Positions 33,301-45,224 of a stretch of 64,000 nucleotides of DNA are shown here, piece after piece. The notes beneath the pieces are model-generated. The model did not search any database, was not told the origin of the DNA, and saw only the letters and a list, made by a program, of their open reading frames with translations. The position numbers and the translations under genes are program-made. Positions within the stretch are counted from its first letter, which is position 1; every line of letters starts with the position of its first letter. Origin of the DNA: Volvariella volvacea V23 (lineage: Eukaryota; Basidiomycota; Agaricomycetes; Agaricales; Pluteaceae); NCBI GenBank assembly GCA_000349905.1, contig KB722758.1, positions 1 through 64,000 on the forward strand, in the 5' to 3' direction.

Positions 33301-33671
33301 GCTTCAACCCGACCTCCTCGACGACTTCAGGGTCCCAAGTTGCGCCAAGAGCGGTTGAGGACTGCCGTGGGATGAGTGACTAGGATGCTCCTTAATCTGA
33401 TAAGTGCGCACAGGTAGACATTTTGCAGGGGTCCCCATGAAGAAGTGGTTGCCTCGAATGCCGTTTGGTCCATCGCTGACCTGATTGACCCTGAGCACGC
33501 CCCACAACACCACGGATATCTGCCACGTACCTTTACAGCTGGCACACCGAGACGCTCAATCGCATGCGTATGCCAGAAACCGACACCAGCGGTCAGACTG
33601 ATGGCCTCATCGAGCGTCAATTGCTCGACGATTTCATCAATGTTGGCCTTTGCAAAATCAGAGGGAGGCAT
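30345..33671 (-). CDS. Beta-glucosidase, glycoside hydrolase family 3 with PA14 domain (862 aa)
   Basis: Fifteen exons close in frame: 33531-33671, 33412-33480, 33215-33361, 33058-33164, 32878-33006, 32741-32828, 32677-32690, 32433-32625, 32079-32376, 31743-32023, 31498-31691, 31209-31440, 30959-31156, 30822-30898, 30345-30765. The protein hydrolyses terminal beta-glucosides such as cellobiose. The N-terminal GH3 barrel (about 1-300) contains SDGPNGIRG and the nucleophile motif MSDW (Asp about 231). The second GH3 domain contains ETEGNDR with the probable acid/base Glu near 598. Between them lies a PA14-type insert (about 395-550: WIGTWHTHE, LWVDGQLVIDNW, YCNVRAP). A fibronectin-III-like domain ends the protein. 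No signal peptide, so it should be intracellular, as in the fungal BglI-like group. Length and domain order are normal. The nucleophile sits on a 14-nt exon. Confidence 0.93.
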
Positions 33672-34717
33672 TTCGACAGCGCAAGGGTATCAGGGAGGAG
33701 TTATGTGGGGTGTGGGGTGGAAATTTGTGGGGAAGACATGGGATTTAAAAGCGCTGAGGACATGGGCCTGGCTGGTCAAGGTCAAGGAGAAAGATTGCTT
33801 TTCCGAAGTTTAGCCGCGTCATGGCCCTCCGACAATTCTCCGCGCGCTATTCAGCTGACTGCCACTTGCCATACGGAGACCTATCAGGATCCAAGCACGT
33901 ATGGCTCTGACTGATGCCATTCCTCTCTCATCGACAGCTCAGGTCCTCGGTGTGATGGCCGCTTAACCATTTCTCGATGATTTGCACTTTTAATCGTGGC
34001 TCTCAGTGGAGCATCGATCCTGAGAGCCTCTTTACCTCCTGCCTTGCTCCTAGCCCTCGTGGAATCGGATCACGAGCCCCGTAATTTCAAAACTCAAGCT
34101 TCATTCAAAAATGACATAAATTCGCTCACTAGCACGACGACTCGGCTGCGAGCTTTCGGGGCAGGCAACTCTGTTTCTGGTCACGCTGCGACCAACCGGG
34201 AGCCCCGATGCAAAACCACAGGACCCAATAGATTCTGCGCATCCTATTTAGCTCCTCGCTTTACTGCTGGTCGAGCAGAAGCTGAGAACCGAGTGATTGC
34301 TGCTGGATTAGCCAACCAAAACGAGACCCCGGACTGCAATCCGACCAAAATGAAATAGCCCACAATGGTTAATGCGATTTCACTTGTGAGTAAAAGCCTC
34401 AAGGCAGCAAATTTGCTAAAGTGAGTCAAGTGAAGTCCATCCAAAGTCGGTAACACTCTCCAGAATGGGAAACAATGGAGCTCATTTCTAACAAGAGATC
34501 TGAATACGGAAAGTGTATCTCACCTAAATGCAGCATATTGAAGGTAGCACTACTCGAATTATTAGTACACGACAAAATATCAATATTACGTGAACTCTAA
34601 AGGTTAAGGCGTTGATACAAATGCGGAACAATACAAATGTGCTTAAGCTTAACAAATAAGTAGTCCAATAAATACAATTCTACATGAAGTCGGACCCAAT
34701 ACCGCAACCAAAGACGA
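33672..34717. other. Intergenic, promoter side of the beta-glucosidase
   Basis: About 1 kb without a supported gene. A short open frame at 33996-34358 (plus) has no splice or domain support. Confidence 0.4.
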
Positions 34718-37044
34718 TTACTCCGAATTGATACCCCTGCTCTGCCCACTCAACCTATTCAAATCACAAAGAGGTGGTTGTACCTTAGGCGCTGATACAA
34801 TTTCCCCAGTCACCCTCTTCAAGAACCAGCTTGTAGTCTTAGGGTCATGAACCACAGTTGGAACCTTGATCTGCCCAGAGCCAATAGTATTCATCTCGAC
34901 CTTCCAGTCCCTGAACGCCTTAAAAGTCCCGGCGGACAAAACCCTAATCGTTGGCTGGCCAATGACGCCCCCGTCGCGCTGCCTCAAGTAGTCCACGTCT
35001 TGTTTGAGCTGCTTATCGAGTATTTCAATGGCATCATGCGATGGTGCACGTATCGACACAGCACTCGAGAGCGCAAGTTCCACCAACAACCCATACGAAC
35101 GCGGCTGACTCCTCCCATCAGCTATAAACGCAAACTCTGTAACCTCGCCAAGGACCTTCTTCACGGCATCCACTGCCATCCGAAGCTCCCTCTCGGAGAT
35201 TTTCTCGGCATAGATTTGCATAAAGCAGCTGTAGTTATTAAAATTAAATTACCTGATGTTGAGTCTGGAACTTGGAGAAGGGTAAGGGAAGGACGTACTT
35301 TCTCCGACCTTGATACGAAATAATGGGCTGCCCGTCGGTTGGATCGAAGCCTTCTATTTTGACGAGATCTTCGAGTCTGTACCGCCAGAAGCCATCTCGC
35401 GTGGTCAGAACCAACTCGTAGACTTTTCCGGACTGTAGTTCCCACTGATTGCGAAGACGAAATAAGTCACCACGGACCGAAAAGGTTGGATGGTTACTCA
35501 CAGGTCGTTTGAGATCCTTGACTGTAAGTTCCTTATGACCATCTTGCCTGATGCGCGCCTTTTCCTTCTCCAATGGCAGGTACTCGATGAACTCATCGCT
35601 CCCAACTACTTTGTAGAGATTGAGGTGATTCTTTGGGTCATATATATGACCAATGAAAGCTTCACTCGACCCATATGTCAAGCTATGAAGGAGGACTTCA
35701 TCTCCGAGGTAATTGCGGACCTACATGGACGCTCGGATCAGGCACACAATAAGAGGCATAAATAGATCGTACCATTGGGACTACGCTCTCGAATGTACCA
35801 CTCGAATTGGCAATCACCTGCCGCAAGTTAGGCCAGAGGAGTTTAAGCCACCCTTTCTGGTCCTTGTACCGGCCAAGTTGGCGAAGCTCCGCTGCTCGTT
35901 CGGGTGACGGCTTTAAATGAGCCTAAAGTTAAGTAGTTAGCTCCGATTTGAGGGAATGGCGTCATAAGCTCGTACCTGCAAATAAGGCTTGAGGTTGGCA
36001 GGCTCAATACCATCAAAGTCAGGGGTTATCCCAGTTTCGATGGCATCAACGAGGACCTCCCAGTGTTCAATTATGTACTTGACGAAATCGAACAGCAGTG
36101 TGCTGAATAAAGAATTGATCATCTCCAGCCCGCGATCGGCAAGAGCGAAGAGAGCGTGCANNNNNNNNNNNNNNNNNNNNNNNNNNNNNNNNNNNNNNNN
36201 NNNNNNNNNNNNNNNNNNNNNNNNNNNNNNNNNNNNNNNNNNNNNNNNNNNNNNNNNNNNTCAAAAGCTGGCATTTGTAGCTCTTGATAAAGCTAACTGC
36301 TAATGGAGAGGAATTATGCTCCCCTATACGCGAGTCAATATTTTCATATTGAGATGAATTAAAAGTCGGCTCACTTTTGATATGGAGAAGCTCGCTATCG
36401 CCATTAACATCCGCCCACCCCGAGTGCCTCCTAAATGTTCCACTGCTCATTTGGCTTATTGGGATCCTCCGTCTGCGTTGTCCCTCCTGCTCATCACCTC
36501 CTACTTGTATTAGTTGACGGTACTTCAAATCGAACATGACGCAATTGGAGCCGCCCTCGTGTAGTGGTTTAGGATTCGAATCGTGAATGACGCTCGACGT
36601 AGCTTGGGACATGGTTGCCGGATGTTCGTATTTCGGAAAATATTTTGGTCCTTTCCCAGAAGTACCGGATGAAATGGCGACAAAAGTTGGCAGCCCAGGT
36701 GCGAACACATTAGAAAGTTCGGATTCGTCGCGGTGCACGACGGAGTGTCCTGTTTCGCTTGAAGTTGGCACGAATCGCTGGATAAAGGGCAGATAGGTGT
36801 CGTATGTCGAGAACTCGACTGAAGATGCGTAGGTTGTCAACAGCCGGGCACCTTTTCTTGATTTGTGAGGTGCGGCTAAATTAGTCCGGAGCTTGGATAG
36901 ATGGTCTGATTCTCGGAAGTAAATGGTGTTGGAGTTGGTTTCGACGAGATACTGTAGGACTTCTTCAGCACGGCTGCGAAGTTGTTGGACCTGCTGCTGA
37001 GAGAGGTTTCTAGAGGGTTTAGGCGGTACTGAGGTTAGAGTCAT
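34718..37044 (-). CDS. GH3 auxin-responsive-promoter family acyl-adenylating enzyme (647 aa)
   Basis: Six exons: 36375-37044, 35976-36323 (contains 100 N), 35773-35922, 35502-35720, 35299-35444, 34718-35228. The protein belongs to the GH3 branch of the adenylate-forming superfamily, which in plants conjugates amino acids to acyl acids such as auxin and jasmonate; fungal substrates are not established. Motifs seen: FVAISSGTSGKGPKYFP (nucleotide-binding loop, about 121-137), LTYGSSEAFIGHIYDP (about 370-385) and FWRYRLEDLVKIEGFDP. The start is placed at 37044 because a TATAAA lies at 37084-37089, inside the longer open frame that begins at 37128. The first intron (36324-36374, 51 nt) keeps the frame open, so its retention would add 17 residues. 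The total length of 647 is slightly longer than plant GH3 proteins. Without the N run the frame closes. Confidence 0.88.
36161..36260. other. Assembly gap (100 N) inside a coding exon
   Basis: A run of exactly 100 N. Read on the minus strand, the left side ends QLL plus one base and the right side starts with the remaining two bases of a Met codon followed by HALFALADRGLE. Joined directly they give QLLMHALFALADRG with no break, and the downstream exon phase closes only if no net bases are missing. Confidence 0.85.
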
Positions 37045-38269
37045 AGCTTTGCTGGAGCAGCAAGGAGGGAGGGATGAAGGGCATTTATAGGTCTTGAGAA
37101 ACCAGGTATGGCACACGACATTGTCCATTTGGACTGATTACAAGTTCCCCGACAAGAAAGGGAGGGCGCTCGTTCTCAACGGATGCGATCTCGATGTGTT
37201 GCTAATTTGATCCCTGTCATGACCCATATGCATTTCGCTGGCGGCTGTCTAAATCCCCATGGTCACCACATCCGTGTGCTTGACCACATTTCCGGGTTTC
37301 CTTTTGAAGATTCCAATCCCATGGTGCTATTAAAATGAATTAATGTGAACCAGGAGGTAAATGAAGAGGATGGGGGAGCTTACGTTGGTGGCATAACATA
37401 TACCAGCTTCCCAGGTCTTCGCAAATGGAGAAAGGTTATTTTTGACGGTCCCTGAGCGGGTATCCAGGCTCACAGGCTGATATAAATGCTATACCAGGAT
37501 TTACGAGAAACAAGGCGGTATCACTTGTTGATCCTTTCATCGGTGAGGAAGATACTATGACATAGCCCCGCACCAGGACCGTCTGGTATTTGGCTTCAAA
37601 ATCGGATCAAAAGTGTCAGAAAAGTGATGACTGGACCAAATTCGTTAAACCGCAGTAAACAAGTGTCAAGGTAGTTTAACTTACCGAATCAGAGCGTTGC
37701 CCGAGTCACTGTAAGTACGCACAGCCTGGTTGTGGGCATGTCGATGAGCGCGGACTACATTGTCAGGAGGCCCACAACTCCGACATCGAAATGCCATGTT
37801 ACAAATCATACCGTCGTCATCGTAGTAAACAGCCAAAACAACATTTTGATTAGCAATTCGCAGCTGCTAGCACCAGCAGCAGGGCTGTGTCTTGTTCATA
37901 GACCGATAAGACAGGATCTTCATGCTCCTACCGGACAACAGCGGTCGGTCTCAGCGACCGTAGCCGCCACGCCGATCCTTCCCAGCGATTCCATGGGAGC
38001 TTGGCCGCCGATCTCTGTGGGTATTGGGATTGACCCCGCGGAAAGCAAATGGAGGAGCAAAGACCGGTTTCCTTTTGTGTCGGAAATCGGATCGCGCTAA
38101 TTACGCGCGACCGTGACCATGCCGTGATTCACGCGCCCGTGGCAAATTGACTCAGTCCTTCACCACCACCAGCGCCAACGCCAACCACGGATTTCAGAGG
38201 TATGAATTCGGGTCCATCACCGGGCTACAGCCACTACAACTAGTGCTTATTTTGACCTGACTCGACAGA
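37045..38269. other. Divergent intergenic region
   Basis: About 1.2 kb between the GH3-type gene (minus) and Rad7 (plus). It holds both promoters. No further gene was seen. Confidence 0.4.
37084..37089 (-). promoter_or_regulatory. TATA box of the GH3-type gene
   Basis: TATAAA on the minus strand, 40-45 bp upstream of the ATG at 37044. It decides the start codon choice against the upstream ATG at 37128. Confidence 0.5.
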
Positions 38270-40830
38270 ATGAGTCGAAACAACGTCCGAGGCCCAACTT
38301 CAGCCCTCACAGAGTTTTTACGTGTGAGTAGTCAGATGTGGCGAAAGGAAAACATCCTTCTCAATGGATTTTTTGTTGTTCTTGATGCATTACAGGAATC
38401 AGGAATCACGCATCTCACCGTTGCTCAACGCGCTGCGACGAGGAACGCTCAAGCATCTGGAAGCAACAGCAACGGTCAAAACACATCAAGGGCTGCGAGT
38501 ACCAATGCAGACCAACAAGAAAACAGAGAAAACGAGGAAGCAGAGGCCAGCACAAGCCGTCCTCGCCGCGGGAGGGGCAGAGCTCAGGTGGGTTTCATCG
38601 TCTGCTCCGGCGCTAACGGGATTTGACGGGAATGGATAGGCACCAGGCTATGCATCAGACGAACTTGATGAGCCCGCTCAAGAGACTTCTCAAACAAACA
38701 AGAAACGCAAGATGTCAAAAGCTGCTGAAGCTAAGGCCAAGGCCAAGGCTAAAGCTGACGCGAAGAAGAAGGCTAAAGGCAAAGGAGGTGATGACGATGA
38801 TTATTCGGATGATAATGATGAGGACGAGTATACCGCGTTGTCAAAGAACCCCTGGAAGAATGTGGGAGGACCGGCGAAGCCATCCGTTGGGAGTTTCGAG
38901 GACTGCGCTGTTTGTAAAAAGCAGTTCACAGTGGTACGTCAACCCTCATCTTTAAATGGGGTTATGATAGCAACTGTTATGTTTAGACACGATACACACT
39001 CGCTGCTAATCCCGGCCCTGGATTCCTCTGCCATCAATGCGCTAAGGCATCTGGAGCAGACCCATTCAAAAAGCCTGCAGCACCAAGGAAGAGAAAAGCG
39101 CCAGCCGATAAGCGCAACGTAGTCAGCTTTGAAGAGAGGCGGTTCCCCACGTTGGTTAGCATGTGTATCGATGTCCGTTTCCTATCCAGTCCGACATCAA
39201 ATTATCTGGTTGATCATTTCATTCACAGGTTATTGCGAAGCACATCGGTGATGTCGAGGCTCTCGGGGACATTGGTCAAGTCAACATGGAAGCAATCTCT
39301 AAGACGTTGTCTAAAAACCGTTCCTTGTAAGCCGTTTGTCATCATTGTGTATCTCATCGTCTCAAGAACACCATAGAACACCGGAAAACGCAACACTGTT
39401 TTATGATGCTACCAATACCAGCCTTACTTTCCACGACGCGACAAGTAGGTAGTCTCACTGATCTCTTGCCCCACCCACTAACGCAGACACGTCACAGGCC
39501 TACCCTCCTCAGCTCTTTGCAGCTTAGCCTACCTCAATCCCAATTTGACGTCCCTTCGACTCGATTTTTGTGGGCAAATTGATGATGCTGCGATCTCGAC
39601 ATTCTCTTCCTCCCTCCCCGGCCTCGTTCGCATCGAGCTCCTAGGGCCCTTCCTGGTCCGTGCGCCAGCGTGGCAAAACTTCTTCGCATCCCATCCAATG
39701 CTCGAAGGCTTCCTCATCACTCAAAGTCCTAGATTCGACCTGGATTGCGTTAAAGCCCTTGTCCAACATTGTGGACCGACGTTGACCGAACTCAGACTGA
39801 GAGAGGTCGGGAAGATGGACGATGCGTTCATCGCGGAGCTTACAACTCTGGGTAGCGTGTCCGGGACTACCGATAAGAAGGGTAAAGGAAAAGGAAAACA
39901 AAAGGCGAAACAGGGAGAGCCCATCCTACGATACCTCGACCTCGGTGAACCGGGAGCATCTTGCTCCGAACCGGCTCTTGTTGGTCTGATGCAATCCCTC
40001 GGACCATCGTTGATTTCGCTTGATCTCTCGAGACACAACGCTTTGACAGACGACTTCCTCTTTGATGGTGTGCTCCCCAACGTAACCCAGCTGACCTCCC
40101 TTTCGCTCTGCAATGTACCCGACCTCACCGATCAAGGTGTAGCACGCTTCTTTGACCAATGGATTGGAAAGAATACTGGACTGATCGAAATACGCCTGAG
40201 TCGGAACCACCTTTTGGGGAGTCAGGCGTTGAAGGGTATATTGAAGCACTCGGGAAAGATGTTGGAGGTTTTGGAGATCGATGGATGGAAGGACGTTGGG
40301 GAGGATGTACTGAGGCTTGTTGCGAAGTATGCCAAGGAGTTGAGGGAGGTGAACGTTGGATGGTGTAGAGCCATGGACGATTTCGTGGTCAAAGCTTGGT
40401 TGTATGGTGAAGATGACGGGAACACGGCCAGTGTACAGGAGAAACCACAAGCGCGCGTGAAGGATCCGGAGGATGAAGATGCGATGGATGTAGATGCAGA
40501 TGCAGGTGAGAATAAAGAGGAACCGTATCGTGTTGTGATGGATGAACGCGTGGAGGAAGACGGAAAGAAAGGCGGTTGTGAGAAGTTGAAGCATTTGAAA
40601 GTGTGGGGTTGTAATAGAGTTACGGCAAATTGTCCGCGCAGGGTGAGTGGCGTTGGGTCTAGATCCCTTCACCTTCTCGCCCTTTTGTCTTTCTTTCTTC
40701 CTCTGCCTCTCCTTCCTCTTCTGCTTGCGTGTGCACCGAAATACTGACACCACGTTTTCGCTCACGTTTCCAGAGAGGATTGAACATCTACGGCGTCGAA
40801 TCCCACACCGCTATACCTTTGAACGCCTAA
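38270..40830 (+). CDS. rad7: Rad7-like nucleotide excision repair protein (697 aa)
   Basis: Eight exons: 38270-38323, 38396-38587, 38640-38933, 38987-39172, 39229-39326, 39377-39444, 39498-40642, 40774-40830. The N-terminus MSRNNVRGPTSALTEFLR followed by ESGIT is the conserved start of fungal Rad7 (Rhp7 in fission yeast). A Lys/Ala-rich segment (about 105-145) follows, then a probable zinc site CAVC (171-174) and CHQC (195-198), then a leucine-rich repeat region from about residue 290 to the end (for example LTSLSLCNVPDLTDQGV). The C-terminus GLNIYGVESHTA is also typical. In yeast, Rad7 works with Rad16 in global-genome repair of ultraviolet damage in silent chromatin, in the nucleus. An acidic insert (DPEDEDAMDVDADAGENKE) interrupts the repeats near the C-terminus. 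Length fits the family. Confidence 0.92.
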
Positions 40831-42136
40831 GTCGGTCAACTGACCAGTCTCGATTGGTCTTTGTTGTTCCCGATTGCTCAGCTGCAATGTATACCCTTCC
40901 GATTGAAGTTTTGGCTTGAATCTCGATATATTAATGCGAAATGTATTCTTTTTCGATCAATGTGGAGCTTTCTCGAGCTTATCATCCCTCCCGAGCGGAT
41001 ACCGATAGCACACGGCTCATGGCTTCACTCCACTATACTAGTGAAGGGGTGGAAAGGCGATTGTGATGGCCCTTACAGGTAGGCAGTTAAAGAACGGTCC
41101 GGACTCGAAGGTCTTCTATGGTCAGCTGCGATGCAATGCGGGGAAAGCTCTATTGCAACTGTAAATAAATGGGACACACGCTTGACTTGACAGGTTCAGG
41201 TACGGTATGGGGAAACAAGCTAGCCTGGCCAAGGGTCGCGAGAATCCACTACGGCTGCCCGCGAGGTGGGAAGCGTGATCAGACGTGTTATGCAGAGGAC
41301 ACGTTGTCGCCTGCGGAGAAGGGGGGGATGAAGTCAGTGGTGACTACGGTTGGTTTTGAAGTGCCAGTGTGCGAGATAAGGCTCCGGGTTCTTGAGCTCT
41401 TGTGTTGCTGATAAGGTTGACACTCGGTGGTGCTCAGAGGTGACGTTCGGTATGGATGTGGGTGTTGGACACACAGACTCTGGATTCTTTGTCTGCCCTT
41501 CTGGGGTGGGAGAGTGGTGTGAGTCCAATTTTCTGGGAGACTGGATACCGAGTGGATGCACATGCAATGCGTGTCCTTCGTGGCTATCCACAATGGGGCA
41601 TGTCAAAGTCTAGAAGCGCGCCTTCCCCCCGAGGTTCTGGAAGCTGGATGATTGAAGAGATGCGTGATGCGATGTATATAGCGCGGCTCAGTGGACGACC
41701 GGGCGATGCAATGCAATGCGCGTACTGTATAGAGTCCGAGAGGGCTAGAATCGCAATTGATGAGTGGCAGCGGCACCGAGTAAATGAATTAGAGTGGGTG
41801 CGATCGTTGAGTTGAATTGGGATACACTCGATATCAGCGTTACCAAGCGGATTCGCAGGCTGTTAAGCTTCTTTGGTTCCTTGGGCTAATGCACTGCTAG
41901 CAGTTGGAGCAATGATATTCCGAGAACCTGTCCTTGCACGAGAAAATGTGATTTTCAGGAGTGTTTGGGTATGTACATGTCGTATTGGTTGTCGTCATAA
42001 TTATAATGGGGCCTCGGGAAGGTTTGGGGCGCTCGTCCACTGGCAATGGAGCACGATAACCCATATATCTCGTCCCTCGCTCAGTCCAACTTGAATAGCA
42101 GATCACCCCCCCATCAAACCCTTTGAGATCTCAACC

Positions 42137-42183
42137 CACACATCACGCATACCACACATCACGTATACCACACATCATGTGCC
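42137..42183 (+). repeat. Short tandem repeat, 3 copies of about 16 bp
   Basis: CACACATCACGCATAC, CACACATCACGTATAC and CACACATCATGTGCC follow one another. Confidence 0.75.
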
Positions 42184-45048
42184 AATCCCATATCCAGTCG
42201 GCACGCTGCCAGCCAGAGTGTCACGGTGTATGTGGCGTCGATTGGCCCTATCAATCGACCTTATCAGCCTTTCAGCTTGAAGCCATCTCGGAAATGAACT
42301 CATTCTCGAGTTGAGAAGGAGTTGAGGAGCTGTGAAAGATGGGCTGATCGTGGTCACTGGCGTGATTATCAGTATCACACTGCGGTGCGGTACGTACGTA
42401 CTGGTTCAGGCAATTCATATCGATTTACCACTGGCAGGTCCAGGTCGATTCAGTTTCCTACAAGTACAGGTTCGAATATAGGATCGTCTGTACATGCCAT
42501 CAGAAACTCCAAATTTACTTTCGGCCGCTGGCACGCGTGATTTACATTTACGGTCGTCGAGAATGTGAGATGGTGAATGTTGGAAAGTTTTATAGTAAAA
42601 TATGCACTTGAACGGGTTAACACCAAATAGGACCCACTCAAAATGTTCGGTCATAATATGACACTGTAAGATATGGTATGGTAGAACAAAAATTTTGGGG
42701 TTCGTCCCCCTGAGCTTGAGAACAAATCCGAACGTTCTTGGCCATGGCTTATGACATATTCTACTGTGGAAATAACACGGCGAATTGAGACTAGTAGTAG
42801 TTGAAAAGGGGAATGCATTGACTAAATGAATGAGAGACTTTAAGGTCTAGCACCGCGCTATGTAGTACTCTACACGTACTATATACGTACGATGTCCACT
42901 TTTGAGCCGGCGGGGCTTTGACTCGTAATTTGATATGAATAAATAAGTACTACGCATGAAGAGGTGTTTCATCGCAGAGCATTAACATCCAGCTTTGAAT
43001 CATCATCCGATGGTATTATTAATAGTACCACTCATCAGCAACTCCGAGTCAGCAGTGCTCACCTGCCAAGCAACTTGAAGAGCGTCAATGAACTAATCCC
43101 CGAGCCCTTTCCTTCCCTCACATGCTTGCTACTGGCACTTTCGACGGCATCACATTAACACTCCTATGCTACTTGGCACTATCGATGCTGTCCCTGTACC
43201 GCCTATCTTAATTTAGTGCATCCACACCCACACTCACCTACATGAAATCCCGCGGCGTACGTGGGTGGGTCCACAGCACACGGGAAATTCAGAGTGCTGC
43301 GGGGCACTTATCGCTCGGGATATTGCTTGTAGAAGGTGAAATGTGTAAATGTGGGCATATATACACCGCGCCCTTGTCCGTTTCGGGTATATTGTTATTA
43401 TGCTGTATAGGAAGCATGTGAGATTGACGAGACATTGCTCGTTCGGGAGTCACGACGCGTCGTAGGCAGAAGTCGGGAACCACGGGCAGACGGGGATTTA
43501 AAAGTACAATGTGCGCGCTTTCCCATGCTACTGGAAGGCCGAAGGTGAAGGTGTCATTCATGTGTTTTTCGTTTTCGTGTTGTATTCAGCGGTGCTTGAT
43601 GGTGGTATCTGGGACGCACAACGCGGTCTTGTAATCCGAGTTTTTCTTTGTATTGTATTGTATTACGTGACGGTCGAGACGGAGGCTAGGGGATAGGAGT
43701 GCAAACTGTCCAAAGCGAGCGAGTGTCACGGTAGGCTAGGGAAGGTCTAGACTGAAGAAGAGCTCGGAGAAGGGAGGGAGGATTAGATGTGCGTTGATAA
43801 CGGAACTTCTACGTGGAACTTGCACTTGAGAATTTGGGGAGGGTGTTCACATTCGGACGGGTTATGTACGTGTCCCGTCCCTCGTCGACGACGTCTGTGG
43901 GGATGACATTGACACCGCGGGAATCGTTGTGCGTCAGCAGTTGGCTTATAGAGGGTTGGTAAACGGCAGCCATACGGTTTGGATGACGACTGACTCCTTG
44001 CCGAGCGATGGGGGCAAGACTAGCCGATGCAATAGTCCCCGGGTTGATTCGATCAGAGATACCCTTTGACGAGATGGACGTCAGCTCTCAAGGTCCAAGA
44101 CGCTAGGAGAGGAGACCTATGATCTCATCACCACGCTGTGATGGTGATCAGCTGCCGTGAGGCGTTGTGTCCATGTCCACTGTCAGCCCATCAGGACGGT
44201 TGCAACGCAGCAAAGGGACCTACATGGAGCAGGCCTGCTGCGTTGCACTGGCAGCGGACCGGATGGTTATTAATGAATTCATGCTTATCGGCATGATGAA
44301 ATGGGCCATTCACTATACCGTAAGGGTCTCCCGTCTACGCGAAAGCTGTGCAGCTTAGCACGGAACAGGATGATTTTGGCAGTCGAGGCTTGCTCTCCTG
44401 GGGTGTTGACTAAAGAAGGCTGCGAAGCGAGCATCGCCCGGGCGTGGGGGACAATAAGCGACGAGCGAGATGGGGACTTGCGTAACCGCGAGTGTTCGGC
44501 GACCCAACGAAAGAATGCGTGTGCGATCGCGCTCCGAAATGGGGTTCGCACCGCATCGCACGGGGTGGGTTGGGCATAGCGTCCATTTACAGCTCATTCG
44601 ATGGAACATTTCTCGACGCAGCCCGTCTGTTATGCTCACAGACAAGCGTCGCTGACAGCTCGGGTGGAGACGTGACAGAGAATCGAGCACGGATCTAACA
44701 CCCTGGCGTGTGATCCCCCCTTGCCTGCGGCTTGACCGGTTCTCCAGCCCATGAGGCAGGTGAGGTCCGGTGGGTGGGTAAACGTATTCAAGAAACGCGG
44801 TAAAGAGTCTAATGGCCTCGCGCTCCCTTGGGGCGACCCCAAGCGGTCACACGCCACGTCTGCGCTGGTCCCCAGCGAAATGATGGACAAAGGACGGCCT
44901 GGCGGGGGATAATGGCGCCTTGTACTCGGTGGCTGATTGTTTTGTGCGTCCACGCTGGTGTTTGTGCATGGCCGAATAACCAACAGGCCTTTTTTTGGGG
45001 GAGACAATGTGACGCGGCTTACGTAAGAGGGTCAGGTGATTTTTTGGG

Positions 45049-45054
45049 TATATA
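45049..45054 (+). promoter_or_regulatory. TATA box
   Basis: TATATA in GGGTATATAGGCC, about 170 bp upstream of the ATG at 45225. The ATG at 45071 is too close to be a normal start, is out of frame with the gene and would overlap its beginning if transcribed. Confidence 0.5.
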
Positions 45055-45224
45055 GGCCGGTGAATATAGAATGGGCTCGACGACTGGCTTGGATCCTTTC
45101 GCTTTGAATTTCTGTTTCTTCTCCTTTGCTTTCTCCCTTGCTGATCCTCCCCAGCGGGCCTTTTCTTGCGCCGGGCGTCACGACTCACGATTGCCACGAT
45201 CTCAGCACTCCTCAGCACTCCAGG

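Larger units (their letters stand above)
40831..45224. other. Long gene-poor region
   Basis: About 4.4 kb without a gene I can support. All open frames are short, mutually overlapping and without family likeness. It contains a 16-bp tandem repeat at 42137-42183 and, at its end, the promoter of the next gene. Confidence 0.4.

Noticed and set aside
37042..37128. Upstream start of the GH3-type gene (first Met at 37128)
   Set aside because: A TATA box lies inside this extension, so the transcript should begin downstream of it.
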